A DNA stretch of 64,000 bases from Diplocarpon mali (lineage: Eukaryota > Ascomycota > Leotiomycetes > Helotiales > Drepanopezizaceae), in the NCBI GenBank assembly GCA_024741835.1, contig JAENRP010000019.1:37223-101222 (forward strand). Reading direction: 5' to 3'. The notes beneath the pieces were generated by a model. That model was given only the letters and a program-made list of their open reading frames with translations, was not told where the DNA came from and did no database searches. The translations under genes and the position numbers were made by a program. Positions 47,701 through 57,955 of the stretch are shown piece by piece (position 1 is the stretch's first letter; every line of letters begins with the position of its first letter).

Positions 47701-48104
47701 AAGTTCAACGCTAGCAAATTCCTCTAACCTACCTATACAGGACTCATATACGAAACATATATACTCCCAAGGCCTAGAACAAAGAAAGAAAACTCCTAGG
47801 AGAAAAAGGAAGCCAAAACGTAGCGCCCGAAATCCTTGAAAGAGATTCACGCATTCACCCATAGATGCGAGAACGAACAGTTACCATGGTAATCAATGAC
47901 GCAAGAACAGTCTGTTTATATCCATCAGGTGGCGATTACTGAAGCTGTAATGTCTAGTAAGATGCGTCTAGTTGATCATCGTATAAAGAAAGTCCGTTAT
48001 AAGAGTGCAATGCTTGATTCATCTCTAGATGATTAGGCACCCTCTTGTAGATATGGAACAGATGAATAAATTAGTCAGGGAAAGTGTAGTTACGATCAAG
48101 GTTG
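44704..48104. other. Intergenic region without a supportable gene
   Basis: Moderately AT-rich sequence between the repeat block and the first intact gene. Short open frames at 45412-45654 (+), 46746-46994 (+), 47325-47534 (-) and 47644-47862 (-) have no recognisable features. A plus-strand segment at 46453-46698 (MAADTDSESHSKSYMSG..., with TAA/TAG/TGA interruptions) may be a degraded coding piece but is weak. No tRNA or LTR was recognised. Confidence 0.4.
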
Positions 48105-49326
48105 TTATTGAACTGGGGGTGATGATCGGATCGGTGTTGCTTCGCTCGCGACTGAAATGCTACTCGGCGCTGTAGTCACCGCCTCAACTGGCCGTGGCCC
48201 TGCGACCGGTTGACTAAAGAGCGAAACTTTCTGAATTGAGGCCGGCGATTCCCTCGGCTCAAGTAACTGGTTCATGGTAGGATTGGCCGCAAACCTGATT
48301 TCTCCAGACTGTTTCAGCGGCGTCTTCAAACACATTAGCCGGTTCCCCTACAAACAAAACGCTACCGACCTTGACCGCCTGCGCCCCTTTCCTTTCCCGC
48401 AGCGACCCTGCTGTACTTCCTAGGTTTTCCTTCTCTTCCAACGTGCTAGGGCTCGACGCATGCATCAACGGAGCTCCCATAGAAGTCGGCGTAGGGAGGA
48501 TAGGCGCATAGCCACTGCCAAAATCTTCACAGGCCGCATAACCCACTGGCATGACTGTGGCCGGCGGTATGATATCCCCTCGAGCTATAGCCTCCGCTTG
48601 CTTGCGCTCGACATCTTTTTTAGAAGGGCGCCCGCGTTTTTTGGGCTCTGAGGTGGGAAAGGATGTCATGGACAGAGGGGAGCCATTAGAAGTCGGTGGT
48701 TTTGGACGAATGTCGCGGGTCGCTGAGATGGGATCGCCAGACTGTCGGCGCTTGGGAGCAGGGGCTGTAGAGAAGAATGGCTCGAAGTTTCCAAGAGATT
48801 TGCGCTTAAGGCTGACAATGGGCGTACTGGGGATGGGATGACTCTGGTTTTGGCTATGGACTTGGAAAGGATAGGCTTGCGCCAGTTGACTGGGTCGCAG
48901 AGCTTCTATAACGTCTTTGCACTGTTTTAGATTTCTTCCTATAGGTAGACATTAGCGATCTAGGGTAACAAGTCATAGTCCCGCTGTCTATGTGATGGTT
49001 GTGCGTAATATCTGGGTGAACCTTATCTCGGAAATTTATTTAGAAGGGCCAAAGAACTTACCACGGGGAAGCATCATCTCGTCCCATGCAATACAGGCGT
49101 GGCCATCATTGATAAATTGGAACAGACGCTCCAAAGGTATGGTGCTGGTTCTAATGGCTTCTGCGAGGACAAAGCGCTAGAGAGATGTTAGTATTGACGC
49201 GCTTGGAGAAATGCGCCAGATTCACATATAAACGTCTTGTGGGAAGCTTGGAAGATTTTCTAGCATGCGGGCAGCCGTACGAGGTCCACGTACCTTTTCA
49301 TCGTCGGAGAAGGGTTGGGTGTCCAT
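48105..49326 (-). CDS. AT-hook DNA-binding protein, hypothetical
   Basis: Three exons on the minus strand fit one frame: 49294-49326, 49062-49176 and 48938 downward. Introns are 49177-49293 (GTACGT, branch TACTAACA, acceptor CTCTAG) and 48939-49061 (GTAAGT, acceptor CTATAG). Exons 1-2 give MDTQPFSDDEK joined to RFVLAEAIRTSTIPLERLFQ, then WDEMMLPRG and LKQCKDVIEALRPSQ. This is a short helical N-terminal domain of a kind seen in uncharacterised ascomycete proteins. Exon 3 has Lys/Arg clusters (PKRRQSGDP) and a canonical AT-hook PKKRGRPSKKD, which binds the minor groove of AT-rich DNA, so a nuclear chromatin-linked role is likely. Read straight, the protein ends at 48259 (275 aa). A further 46-bp intron at 48324-48369 (GTCGGT...TTTGAAG) would join TPLKQSGEIRF and end at 48105 (311 aa). 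I favour the longer form only slightly. Confidence 0.75.
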
Positions 49327-52118
49327 TGTGTTGAATTGAAACTTCGAAGAGAAGGGGCATGGCAAGGGAAGCTGGCCCACAGCGATGGAGAGGCGGGGGT
49401 AGAGGTCGGCGGGAGGGGCGAATTGAGGAGCATTAAGTACTTTTTGTTATATCAAAGTAGGGAGCGTGGAGTCGTGCCTGGTATTGAAATAGCACAGCAG
49501 CAGAAGAGAATCAGATTGGTTAATGGGCGAGAGAGGGACAATCTGGTTAACTCATGATAGGGTACCTAGGTAGGTAAGTATATTATGTATGTATAGGTAT
49601 GTGCCTCGAGACGCACACCAGCAGAAGAGCTTGAGGAACCACAACGCCATATGGCAGAACAGAACAGTGTACCAGGAGGTCCGACAGAATTAAGAGAGCA
49701 GGGCCAATATATGCTGGCTTGGTTATCAAGTCGCCTGGCGTATCAAACCAGCAACTCGAGCGCTTCTTTAAGGATGCCCATGGCCGATGCTGCTGCTGCT
49801 ATCTGCGTATGGGAACGGTGCGATATGGTGGGTATAGTAGGCAAGGTATGATACGGTACGGTATGTCGAAATAATTACCCCGAAGACGTGAATCTGCTGC
49901 TGCACCGCAGACCAGCCAGAAGCATGCAGCGGGTAGCCTGCTAAGAGCTTTGAAAGTCCCGGCGCACCCAGCTCTTATTGATGTGGGAGAGATTGCAATG
50001 CCGTACGGGTAGGTAGCGATAGGTCGTGACAACTCGCTATCTCACGTCTCGGCTCGCCCTACAACATACTTTCTCTCCTACATCTCAACTTTGGGGATTC
50101 TCAGGATTCTGCAGGCAGTGTGGTCGGTCCGCGACTCAGGAGAGACGATAGCCATCATGATCCGCTGCATTCAGACCTGCTGCCCCGGATCTTGGACAGC
50201 TTCGAAGCGCCCAACCTCAATCAACAGCTTGGACAGCTCATGAAGCCTTAGCACACGGCGAGATCTCACCAAATCCCTCGCCTCTCTCCAATCGTTCACC
50301 CGTCTCACGCCCACAAGGATGACAGTTCGTCCTCCCGCGGAAACTAAACGTTGAGCCGCAAAAACAACTCCACATCAGACTCGCCGTCAAGAATTGTCGC
50401 CGACGAACCCGACCGGCGCAGAACCGTGGGCCGTGTAAGGGCGGGGCAGATGGGAGCAGCATATGCAACCAGACGCTGAACTTGACTTTGCGCTTTATCA
50501 AACTTGCAACAACGTTTCGAGCAACCGCAGACGCGCGAAAAATTGGAAACACCACGCGATGTATCCATTTTCCTCTATGGGTTTGGTCCCTTCACATATG
50601 GGACTTTGGCGGTACAAGCAGAATATGCGCCAGTGCTACAGAATGCGCTGTCACTCTGAAGGGTCTACGACCCAACCATCCTATCGTGGTATTCACTGAC
50701 GTTAGCTAATCGATTTGATGTAGCCGAAGCTCTTTACTCGAAAGCCGGGAGTGATATGCGCCGGGAAACATTCTGCAGTGGCACTTTGGCAAAAGACGGT
50801 CGCGTACAATTAGGCTTGGCCTATCAAGCCATCATGCGAACCAATTCGACAAAAGCTGCTCTGCCGTACAATATCTTCTACGATGCGGCTTTTGCCATAA
50901 GTCACTGTATCGGAACGTTCATACAGCGGCTGTTTTCCTACTGCTCAGGAATGCAGAGATACTCCCGACATTGAATCAAAGGATACTCGCATATGTGGAC
51001 TAGGACCCAACTATATCTGCTATATCCAGACATACTTGAACACCCTCGATTGCGACTTCGGCAACAAGATTTCATGGAGATTGCATGCGTGCCGGCGCTG
51101 GACTCCCAATTGGCAAGCAACTGACAGATTGCTTTCGCTCATACTTGCAAGTCTGTTCGAAGTTGGCCTCCGACACAATCGAAAGCGTACCGCACACAGT
51201 CCGTCGAGCATATTGATCCTTTGGGAAGCTCATATAGCACCCCAACTTGAGAGTCTTTTTTTTGGAATATTCGACTACGAAGGAGACAGGGGTACTGAAT
51301 AGGCCGAGGCTATGGTATACTGCAGACAATTTTCGCATGAGGAGGCGCCCATGAAAAGATATCACGAATATTACCCATTATCTAGAGCCATGAGAAAGCC
51401 GGTCCCTCAAATTGCTCACCACTAGCAATCCAGATTTATCGGGTTGGTAGAACATCTGTTGTGAAAGAGGGACTTCGGCAATTGCCGGCGCTTGGAGCCT
51501 CCCCAAACTGTATCTACATCTTCCTCTTCTTCATAGCAATTGATAATCTCGACCATTTGGCAAGGGCAGGAAGACGCATATGTGACTGTGATATGTGCGC
51601 GCAGAAACAGCGACAGCAGAGGGAATCAGCGAGAGGCAACGAAATGCCGACGAGGTAAAAGCACGCTATCCTTCATCCATTTCTGTTGCATTTTTGGCGC
51701 CCTGATCTTATTTCTTCTTGTCTGGTCTTCAACCTCGGAACACGTCCCAGTCATTCACTTCGAAGTCGCGCTTCATGTGTACGTCTGCGAGTATTCCAGA
51801 TCCTCCGAAACCCCCAAAACCCCTCCTCGTCGCAACATCACCGTTCGCATTCTCCACTCTCCCTTCACGGCCACCTCAGCCAGGCGCAACCACTCTTTTA
51901 ACCTCGACCTTTGCCGTCCACAGCACTACTTTGGGAGCCGATTTCCCGCTCAGCATCTTTTACAATTACAGTTTCCACCTATAGTGCCGCTTTTTTCCCA
52001 GCACGAGTGAATAGCATTGGCACCGACTCGACCTCCAGTTTGCCTTCTCACCACATTCTCGCTGCCCATTTTCCCACCTGCATCAACACGGAAATCTGTA
52101 CTCGCTTGGTACGTAGTA
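49327..52118. promoter_or_regulatory. Divergent intergenic region between AT-hook gene and SET2
   Basis: About 2.8 kb shared by two divergent genes. Open frames of 60-156 codons occur on both strands but overlap one another and show no motif, so I regard them as fortuitous. The last 300 bp before SET2 (about 51780-52100) are rich in C and T, as in many fungal core promoters and 5' leaders. A GGTACCTAGGTAGGTAAG-type low-complexity word is at about 49561-49580. Confidence 0.5.
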
Positions 52119-55100
52119 ATGATGGGGGATACTCGGGACACGAAATCCGGCGCAGTGGATGCTGCATTAGGGGAAATGAAGATCGAGGAAGGAGATGCGC
52201 AAGCTGAGGGCCAGGATACAATCATGGTCAATGGTTATACTGAGGAAGAGACAAAGTCCAGCTACCTGACAAGATCTTCATCTCCGACCTCACCTGTCAA
52301 GATTTCTCCATCCCAGTCCCCTCCATACCAGAAGGAGGAGAGCGCAAGCCATACGCCAAAATCGCAAAACGAGGTGGAGGAGATAATTGGGGGCGATATC
52401 ACAGTCACTGTAGAACTTGGGAAGGGACCGAAATTGCTACGGAAATCCTCACAAAAAGTCGTCGCCCGGCCACCGGCCCTATTTAACGACTTGCCGGATG
52501 CTACGGCGAAAGCCTGCGAGGTCTTCCAGGTGATCAAGGACTGCATCTATGGCTCCAAGCACATGGGAGCTTCCGATCACGATGCATTGGACTGCGAATG
52601 CCCCGAGGAGTGGAGTGAGTATTTCTCAACCCCCAGATTTTCGCGCAGCGCTGACGGTTCAGGCAATGGCGATAACCATGCGTGCGGCGAAGACTCCGAC
52701 TGTATTAACCGTGCGACTAAAATGGAGTGCGTCGATACTTGCTCAGGGTGTGAGAACCAGCGGTTCCAACAAAAAAAGTATGCCAACGTCTCTGTCATCC
52801 AGACTCAGAAGAAGGGCTTCGGTCTACGTGCGAACGTTGACCTGGACGCAAATGATTTCATTTTCGAGTACATCGGCGAGGTTATCAATGAGCCGACCTT
52901 TCGCAGGCGGACAATCCAGTACGATCAGGAAGGTATCAAGCATTTTTACTTCATGTCCCTGACAAAGCACGAGTTTGTGGACGCAACCAAGAAGGGCAAT
53001 CTTGGACGCTTCTGCAATCACTCGTGCAATCCAAATTGCTACGTGGACAAATGGGTTGTTGGGGATAAGTTGCGCATGGGCATTTTTGCCGAGCGGAACA
53101 TCAAGGCCGGGGAGGAGCTGGTCTTCAACTACAATGTAGACCGATACGGTGCTGACCCGCAACCCTGCTACTGTGCTGAGCCCAATTGCACCGGTTACAT
53201 CGGAGGCAAGACGCAGACTGAGCGCGCGACTAAATTGTCTCATGCCACCATCGAAGCTCTTGGTATTGATGATGGCGATGGATGGGACTCGGCGGTTGCT
53301 AAGAAGCCCCGCAAGAAGAAGACCGGTGAAGACGACGAGGAATACGTGAACAACGTCCAACCCAAGGGCCTTGACGAGGAGGGTGTGCGAAAGGTCATGG
53401 CCACTCTGATGCAATGCAAGGAGAAATGGATTGCGGTCAAATTGCTGAGTCGCATTCAACGCTGCAACGACGACAGGGTTCGGAATCGTGTCGTCCAGAT
53501 GCACGGATACCAGATCCTTCGTACCACCCTTCTCACGTGGAAGGACGACAACAACGTGGTCCTCCAAATCCTCGATATCTTGTACAAATTCCCTCGACTC
53601 ACAAAAAATAAGATCACCGACTCCAAAATCGAAGCCACGATCGAACCACTGAAGGATTCCGAGCATGAAGATGTCGCAAAAGAGGCTCAACGACTTATGG
53701 ATGACTGGAACAAGCTGGACCTTGCATACCGAATTCCCCGCAAGAAGTTCGACCCAACCGCCGTCTCAGTCTTCGAGCGCCGCAATAATGACCGCGCAGA
53801 AGACCTCACACGATCCCCGGCCACCCCAGCATTCGTTGCACCCGCTGGACCCCGCAGCAACATTCCCCAACGGGGTCTCCACTTCGGAGTCCCACGACCT
53901 CCAATTCGCAGACCATTCAACACCTTGCCAAGTGGGTGGTTCACAGCCCAGGATCAAAAGGGCAATACATACTACTACAGCAAGTCCGGACAGACAACGT
54001 GGGTAAAACCCTACCTCCCCGCCCCCGAGCCACCTCCTCCCCCGCAAGGCCCTCCGAAGAGCGTGAAGACCGCGAAAGCTCTCCAAGATATAATTGACAG
54101 CATCACTAAGTCTGATCCTAAAACGCCGACGCCGGCAACAACCGGTACATCCACCCCAAAAGAGTCGAAAAAACCGGTTGAGAAATGGCGTACTCTGCCA
54201 CAGGAGAAGCAAATGAAGTTGTACGAAAATACCGTAAGTCTGTTTTTGTACCATTAACAATATTCACAACTTAATAACACATCCAAAGCTCTTCCCACAC
54301 GTCCGTCACGTCATGCAAAAATTTAGCAAACAACTCCCCAAAGACGACCTCAAGAAATTCGGTAAAGAAGTCGCCAAGAAACTCGTGGCCTCTGACTTCA
54401 AAAACAATCGCGTCGAGGATCCGACCAAGATCTCTGAGAAGCAGGAGAAGAAGGTCAAGACGTACGTCCGGGATTTTTTTGAGCGTGCCGTGGAGAAAAA
54501 GAAGGTAATGGATAAGCGGAAACGGGACAAAGCCGCCTCTAATGTTTCTTCGTCATTTTCTTCTTCTGTGGTCAATGGTCATGACAAGGCGACGAATGGG
54601 GACATTAACGGCAAGCTCGAGGTCGACGAAAATGGAGAAGTAGACGATGCAGATGCGATAGACCTCACACCCTCCCCTGTCGATCCCGCAACCCCGTCTC
54701 TCAGCCCGACGTCCGCTTCAAATTCCAACCCAGACCTGAAGCGCAAACGTGATGATGGAGAAGGAGAGAGCACACCCGGCGCCGAGGACTTGTTCTCGTT
54801 TGCGCATGTGAGTTCAGATAGTAAAAAGAGACTGAAGGAGGAGGATGGTCTTGGTGGAGCTGGAGCTGGAGTTGGATTAGGGATGTTGGATGGCACACCC
54901 CCGCCACCGCCGCCCCCGCCACCGACGCAACCTGATGAAATGGTTGCTGGTGAAGAAGAGAGCGAAGAAGCAAAGGAACTCCGTAGGCAGGAAGAAGATC
55001 TCATGCGCGAGAATGAGGAGGCGATGGCGTGTGAACTTATCGATTCTGGCGCTGGAGGCCTGCATGTTATGGAGGAAGAGGAAAAAGAAAAAGGCAACGG

Positions 55101-55152
55101 CGTTAATGGGATTGGGTCGGGGCACGCACACAGTACCGAGGATGCTGGCTGA
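52119..55152 (+). CDS. SET2: Histone H3 lysine-36 methyltransferase SET2
   Basis: Exons 52119-52614, 52663-54233 and 54289-55152 encode 976 aa. SET2 transfers methyl groups from S-adenosylmethionine to H3K36 on transcribed chromatin in the nucleus. Domains in order: AWS Cys cluster from C159 (CECPEEW ... CGEDSDC ... CVDTCSGC); SET core from about residue 214 ([14 protein letters not shown]), with [11 protein letters not shown] near 284 and [12 protein letters not shown]; post-[17 protein letters not shown] near 333; a helical middle part; a WW domain at about 586-614 (GWFTA...YYY...TTWVKP); and an SRI domain after about 690 ([20 protein letters not shown]), which binds the phosphorylated tail of RNA polymerase II. 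The tail is low-complexity with a run of Pro. The start ATG at 52119 (or 52122) is preferred to the in-frame ATG at 52017, whose extra 34 residues look like untranslated leader. The first intron is in-frame and stop-free. It is convergent with the GABA aminotransferase gene. Confidence 0.95.
52615..52662 (+). other. SET2 intron 1 (48 bp, in frame, no stop)
   Basis: Starts GTGAGT, has branch-like GCTGAC and ends TTCAG. Removal joins PEEWS to [10 protein letters not shown], closing the gap that otherwise separates the AWS cysteines by about 16 extra residues not present in the family. Confidence 0.85.
54234..54288 (+). other. SET2 intron 2 (55 bp)
   Basis: Donor GTAAGT after YENT, acceptor CCAAAG. 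Phase 0. Splicing joins the frame that otherwise stops at 54257 to the SRI-encoding exon ([12 protein letters not shown]). Confidence 0.9.
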
Positions 55153-56379
55153 TGCAAGGCGTGGAGGTAGAAGCGGAAGTGGAGGCGCGTGGTAGGTGAG
55201 AGCTCGATTTGTGCAACCTGCGGCGCAGTAGCGGTGGTCTAATGGGACGAAATGAAATGAAAGCGACTTCAACCGGATCGAAATCGAAATCGGCTCGTAA
55301 AGGTGGCTAGTGCCAGTGGGCAAGGCATGGGGAGAAAGCGTGTATACGACTCTGTTGATCTAGTACAGTGCCCCAATATCATATTGACATCATATATATG
55401 TACATACAAAAACACATCCTCACGTACTCGTGTCTGAGATCATGGGATTCAAACTGGGTGTGCTGCAGCCCCTTGTTAGGGTTTAAGGAGATATTGGATC
55501 GAGGCTGGTTCCGACATGAAATCAGAGACGGGTTAGTTGGATGGGATAGCAACGCGAGATATATCGGTAAATTCAGGTCAGGTCAGGTAAGCTGCCCTTG
55601 GAGTAAAGCCTCGCTGGTACTTTGCTAGGATATTACACACGGTTGAACGAAGAAGCAAAGCCGAGGTGAAATGAAGAGTCAAAGGGGGTGGAGTGGTTGG
55701 CGCTTGACCTCACCTCACTTCGCCTCACCTTACCTTACCTCTAGGTAGGATTCTGTCCTAGCGCCCAGAGTAGAGTAACTCAGCACCCGATAACGAGATT
55801 GATACCCGTGCCTTCGGATGTGTGAGACGTGTACCATGAATCTCTCGACATGGTTGCTACTTCGTTGTTATTGGTTCTCATTGGGCACATTCGTTATCTT
55901 CGTAGGTACCTTGTTTGAAACGGGAGCTTCGTGTTTTAGTGGCGGTTGTGACTGAACACGAGATAGGGTGGTTGAGTGCCAGTATGCCGTGTGGCCTCAT
56001 GCCATTTACTCCAAACAATTGGATACGCGAACAAAATAAGCAAAGCAATCTCGACTATTATGCAAGCCATCATATCGAGAAAATCAACACCAGGCAAAGT
56101 GAGATAGAAGTTGATGATTAACTGAAGTCGAATTTGACGTGGAGTGTCAGGTATCAAGATTTGACATTTCCAATTCTAGGTCCAAATGCCTCTGCATGTG
56201 TATTCAACTTCGTTTCGCTTGCTTGCTTGCTTGCTCGCTTCCTGTTTTGGCGATGGCGAAAATACCCAGAGCCAAGGAAATACGCTGCCCAGTTTCACTA
56301 CGCCAGAATAGGTACATGTCAGATGTAGGCAATCGAAATCAGATCCGTATTTTCTTTCTTCGTGTGCCCAAGCCCAGCA
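55153..56379. other. Convergent 3' intergenic region
   Basis: 1.2 kb between the stop codons of SET2 and the aminotransferase gene. It contains a CTCACC/TTACC-type simple repeat at about 55709-55750. No gene or RNA was recognised; poly(A) sites of both genes should lie here. Confidence 0.5.
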
Positions 56380-57955
56380 CTACGACTTCACGATCTTCTC
56401 CACAGCCTCGAGCAACAGATCCGCGTGATGTTTCTGGAAAATAAGCATGGGTCTCAACCGCACTGCCCTCTCTCCGCTCCCGCCAATGTTGACGCCGACG
56501 CTCTTCGCCTTACTCAAGAACTCATCCCGGCGCGGGCTGTCGAACGCGATGAACGTGCCCTGGCCCTTGCCGCGCAGATTCTGGAACTCGCCTGGGTACT
56601 GTGTCGCTAGTCTCTCGAGGCCGGCGTATAGGTACTCGCCCACGTTGGCGGTGTTGGTTACCAAGTCCAATCTCTCAATTTCCTTGATTATGGCCCGGAA
56701 GAGCAGGGCTCGCGCGGGATCGCCCATCCAGGTGTTGAATTGACGGTATGGCTTGTTGGGGCGAAGATCGGGGTTGCCGAAATAGTAGCCTGCAGTCTGA
56801 GCTTTCTTCGAGAAAGTCACCATGTCCGGGGGGGTTTCGAGGTTCCAGTGATCGTGCGCCCAGAACTTTCCGGTTGCGCCGACGCCGGTTTGCACTTCGT
56901 CCACGATGAGTAAGACGTTGTGCTTCTTGGTCAACGCGCGCAGACCGCGGAAGAAGGCGGGGGAGGCGTGGTTGTCGCCGCCTTCGGATTGGATGGGCTC
57001 GACGACAACGGCGCAAGGTGGCAGGTGGTGCGTTGTGATGAGACGCTCTACATCTGCCAGGGCCTCTGCTTCAGCTGCGGCGTTCTCGGCTTCGAATTCG
57101 TGGAGAGGGTATTTCAGAAGGGGGAACGTGGCCTGTGGCCAGTCGAAGGCGGGAATGTCGAGTTTGTGAATGGGCTTCGAGCGGGTTGTTGACAGGGAGC
57201 CGAACAGGCGGCCGTGGAAGGCGGTCTTGAAGGAGAGGATAGAGAGTTGTGGCGCTCCCGGGGCTTGGTTGATCATGCTAGATGCGATCTCGGCGTCGGA
57301 GAATTCGACGTGCGCGCCGCCGCGCTCTTGTTGTCGGCGGTACATGAAGGCGGCTTTGTAGGCGGTCTCGTTGGCATCGGAGCCCGCCATGGCGGTGAAG
57401 ACCTGGTCTAGCCCCTTGGGGGCGACGGTGAGGATGCCAGTGCATAGAATATCAGACCAGTCGTGCTGGGGGAAGTTTCCAAGGGCTGGGCGGTTGATGA
57501 GTGCTGAGATCATCTGCTCGCTCGACGCAGCGGCGCGCAGGGCGGGATTGCTGTAGCCGACTGGGATCGAGGCGATTTGGGCGTAGCTGTCACATCAATC
57601 AGGCCCCGTTTCTCTTCCTTCCCAGGCCTGGGAATCAGGAGGGGACGTACACATCCAGCAGCACATTCCCATCCAAATCTTTGATGTAGTTTCCAAAGCT
57701 CTGCTCGTAGTTGGCCAGCATGTTCAAGCTGCGAGTATCAAACGACATGTCCAATTCCTCAATGGCAGCCTGGCTCATTGGGCCCGGGATGGCCGTCTTG
57801 ATCGTAGGGCCCGCCGGCTCGTTAGAGAAGAAGGGAGCGTGGCTCAAGGGCTTGGAGGGCTTCGCTGCTGCCGCTGCTGAGTATGGACGTGAGGTTCGTA
57901 CGGCAGGGAGACGAGCGGCGAGACGCAGACGTGCTGCTGCTCGGAGGGAAGACAT
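56380..57955 (-). CDS. 4-aminobutyrate (GABA) aminotransferase, mitochondrial type
   Basis: Exons 57651-57955 and 56380-57586 encode 503 aa. The enzyme is a PLP-dependent class-III aminotransferase that moves the amino group of GABA to 2-oxoglutarate, giving succinate semialdehyde and glutamate; in fungi it allows use of GABA as nitrogen source (yeast UGA1, Aspergillus gatA). The N-terminus MSSLRAAARLRLAARLPAVR is Arg-rich without acids, as in mitochondrial targeting peptides. Visible motifs are AMAGSDANE (about 167-175), the PLP-ring Asp in LLIVDEVQTGVG (D331), and FSKKAQTAGYYF with the Schiff-base Lys of the KK pair at 362-363. The tail GERAVRLRPMLIFQ is also typical. The intron 57587-57650 has donor GTACGT and acceptor GACAG, joining LLDV to YAQIASIPVGYSNPAL. 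An upstream in-frame ATG at 58003 would add 16 residues; the inner start has the better context (CACGATGTC) and the cleaner targeting signal. Confidence 0.95.
57587..57650 (-). other. Intron of the GABA aminotransferase gene (64 bp)
   Basis: On the minus strand it runs GTACGT...TGATTGATGTGACAG. It splits the Val102 codon. Confidence 0.9.

Noticed and set aside
52017..52118. In-frame upstream ATG extending SET2 by 34 residues
   Set aside because: The added peptide ([17 protein letters not shown]...) looks like translated C/T-rich leader; MMGDTRDTK at 52119 starts the hydrophilic N-terminus typical of SET2.
52824..53690. 288-codon open frame on the minus strand
   Set aside because: It is the reverse shadow of the SET2 SET and post-SET coding region, where the sense frame has clear domain homology.
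54579..55157. 192-codon minus-strand frame opposite the end of SET2
   Set aside because: Ser/Pro-rich reverse shadow of the low-complexity SET2 C-terminus.
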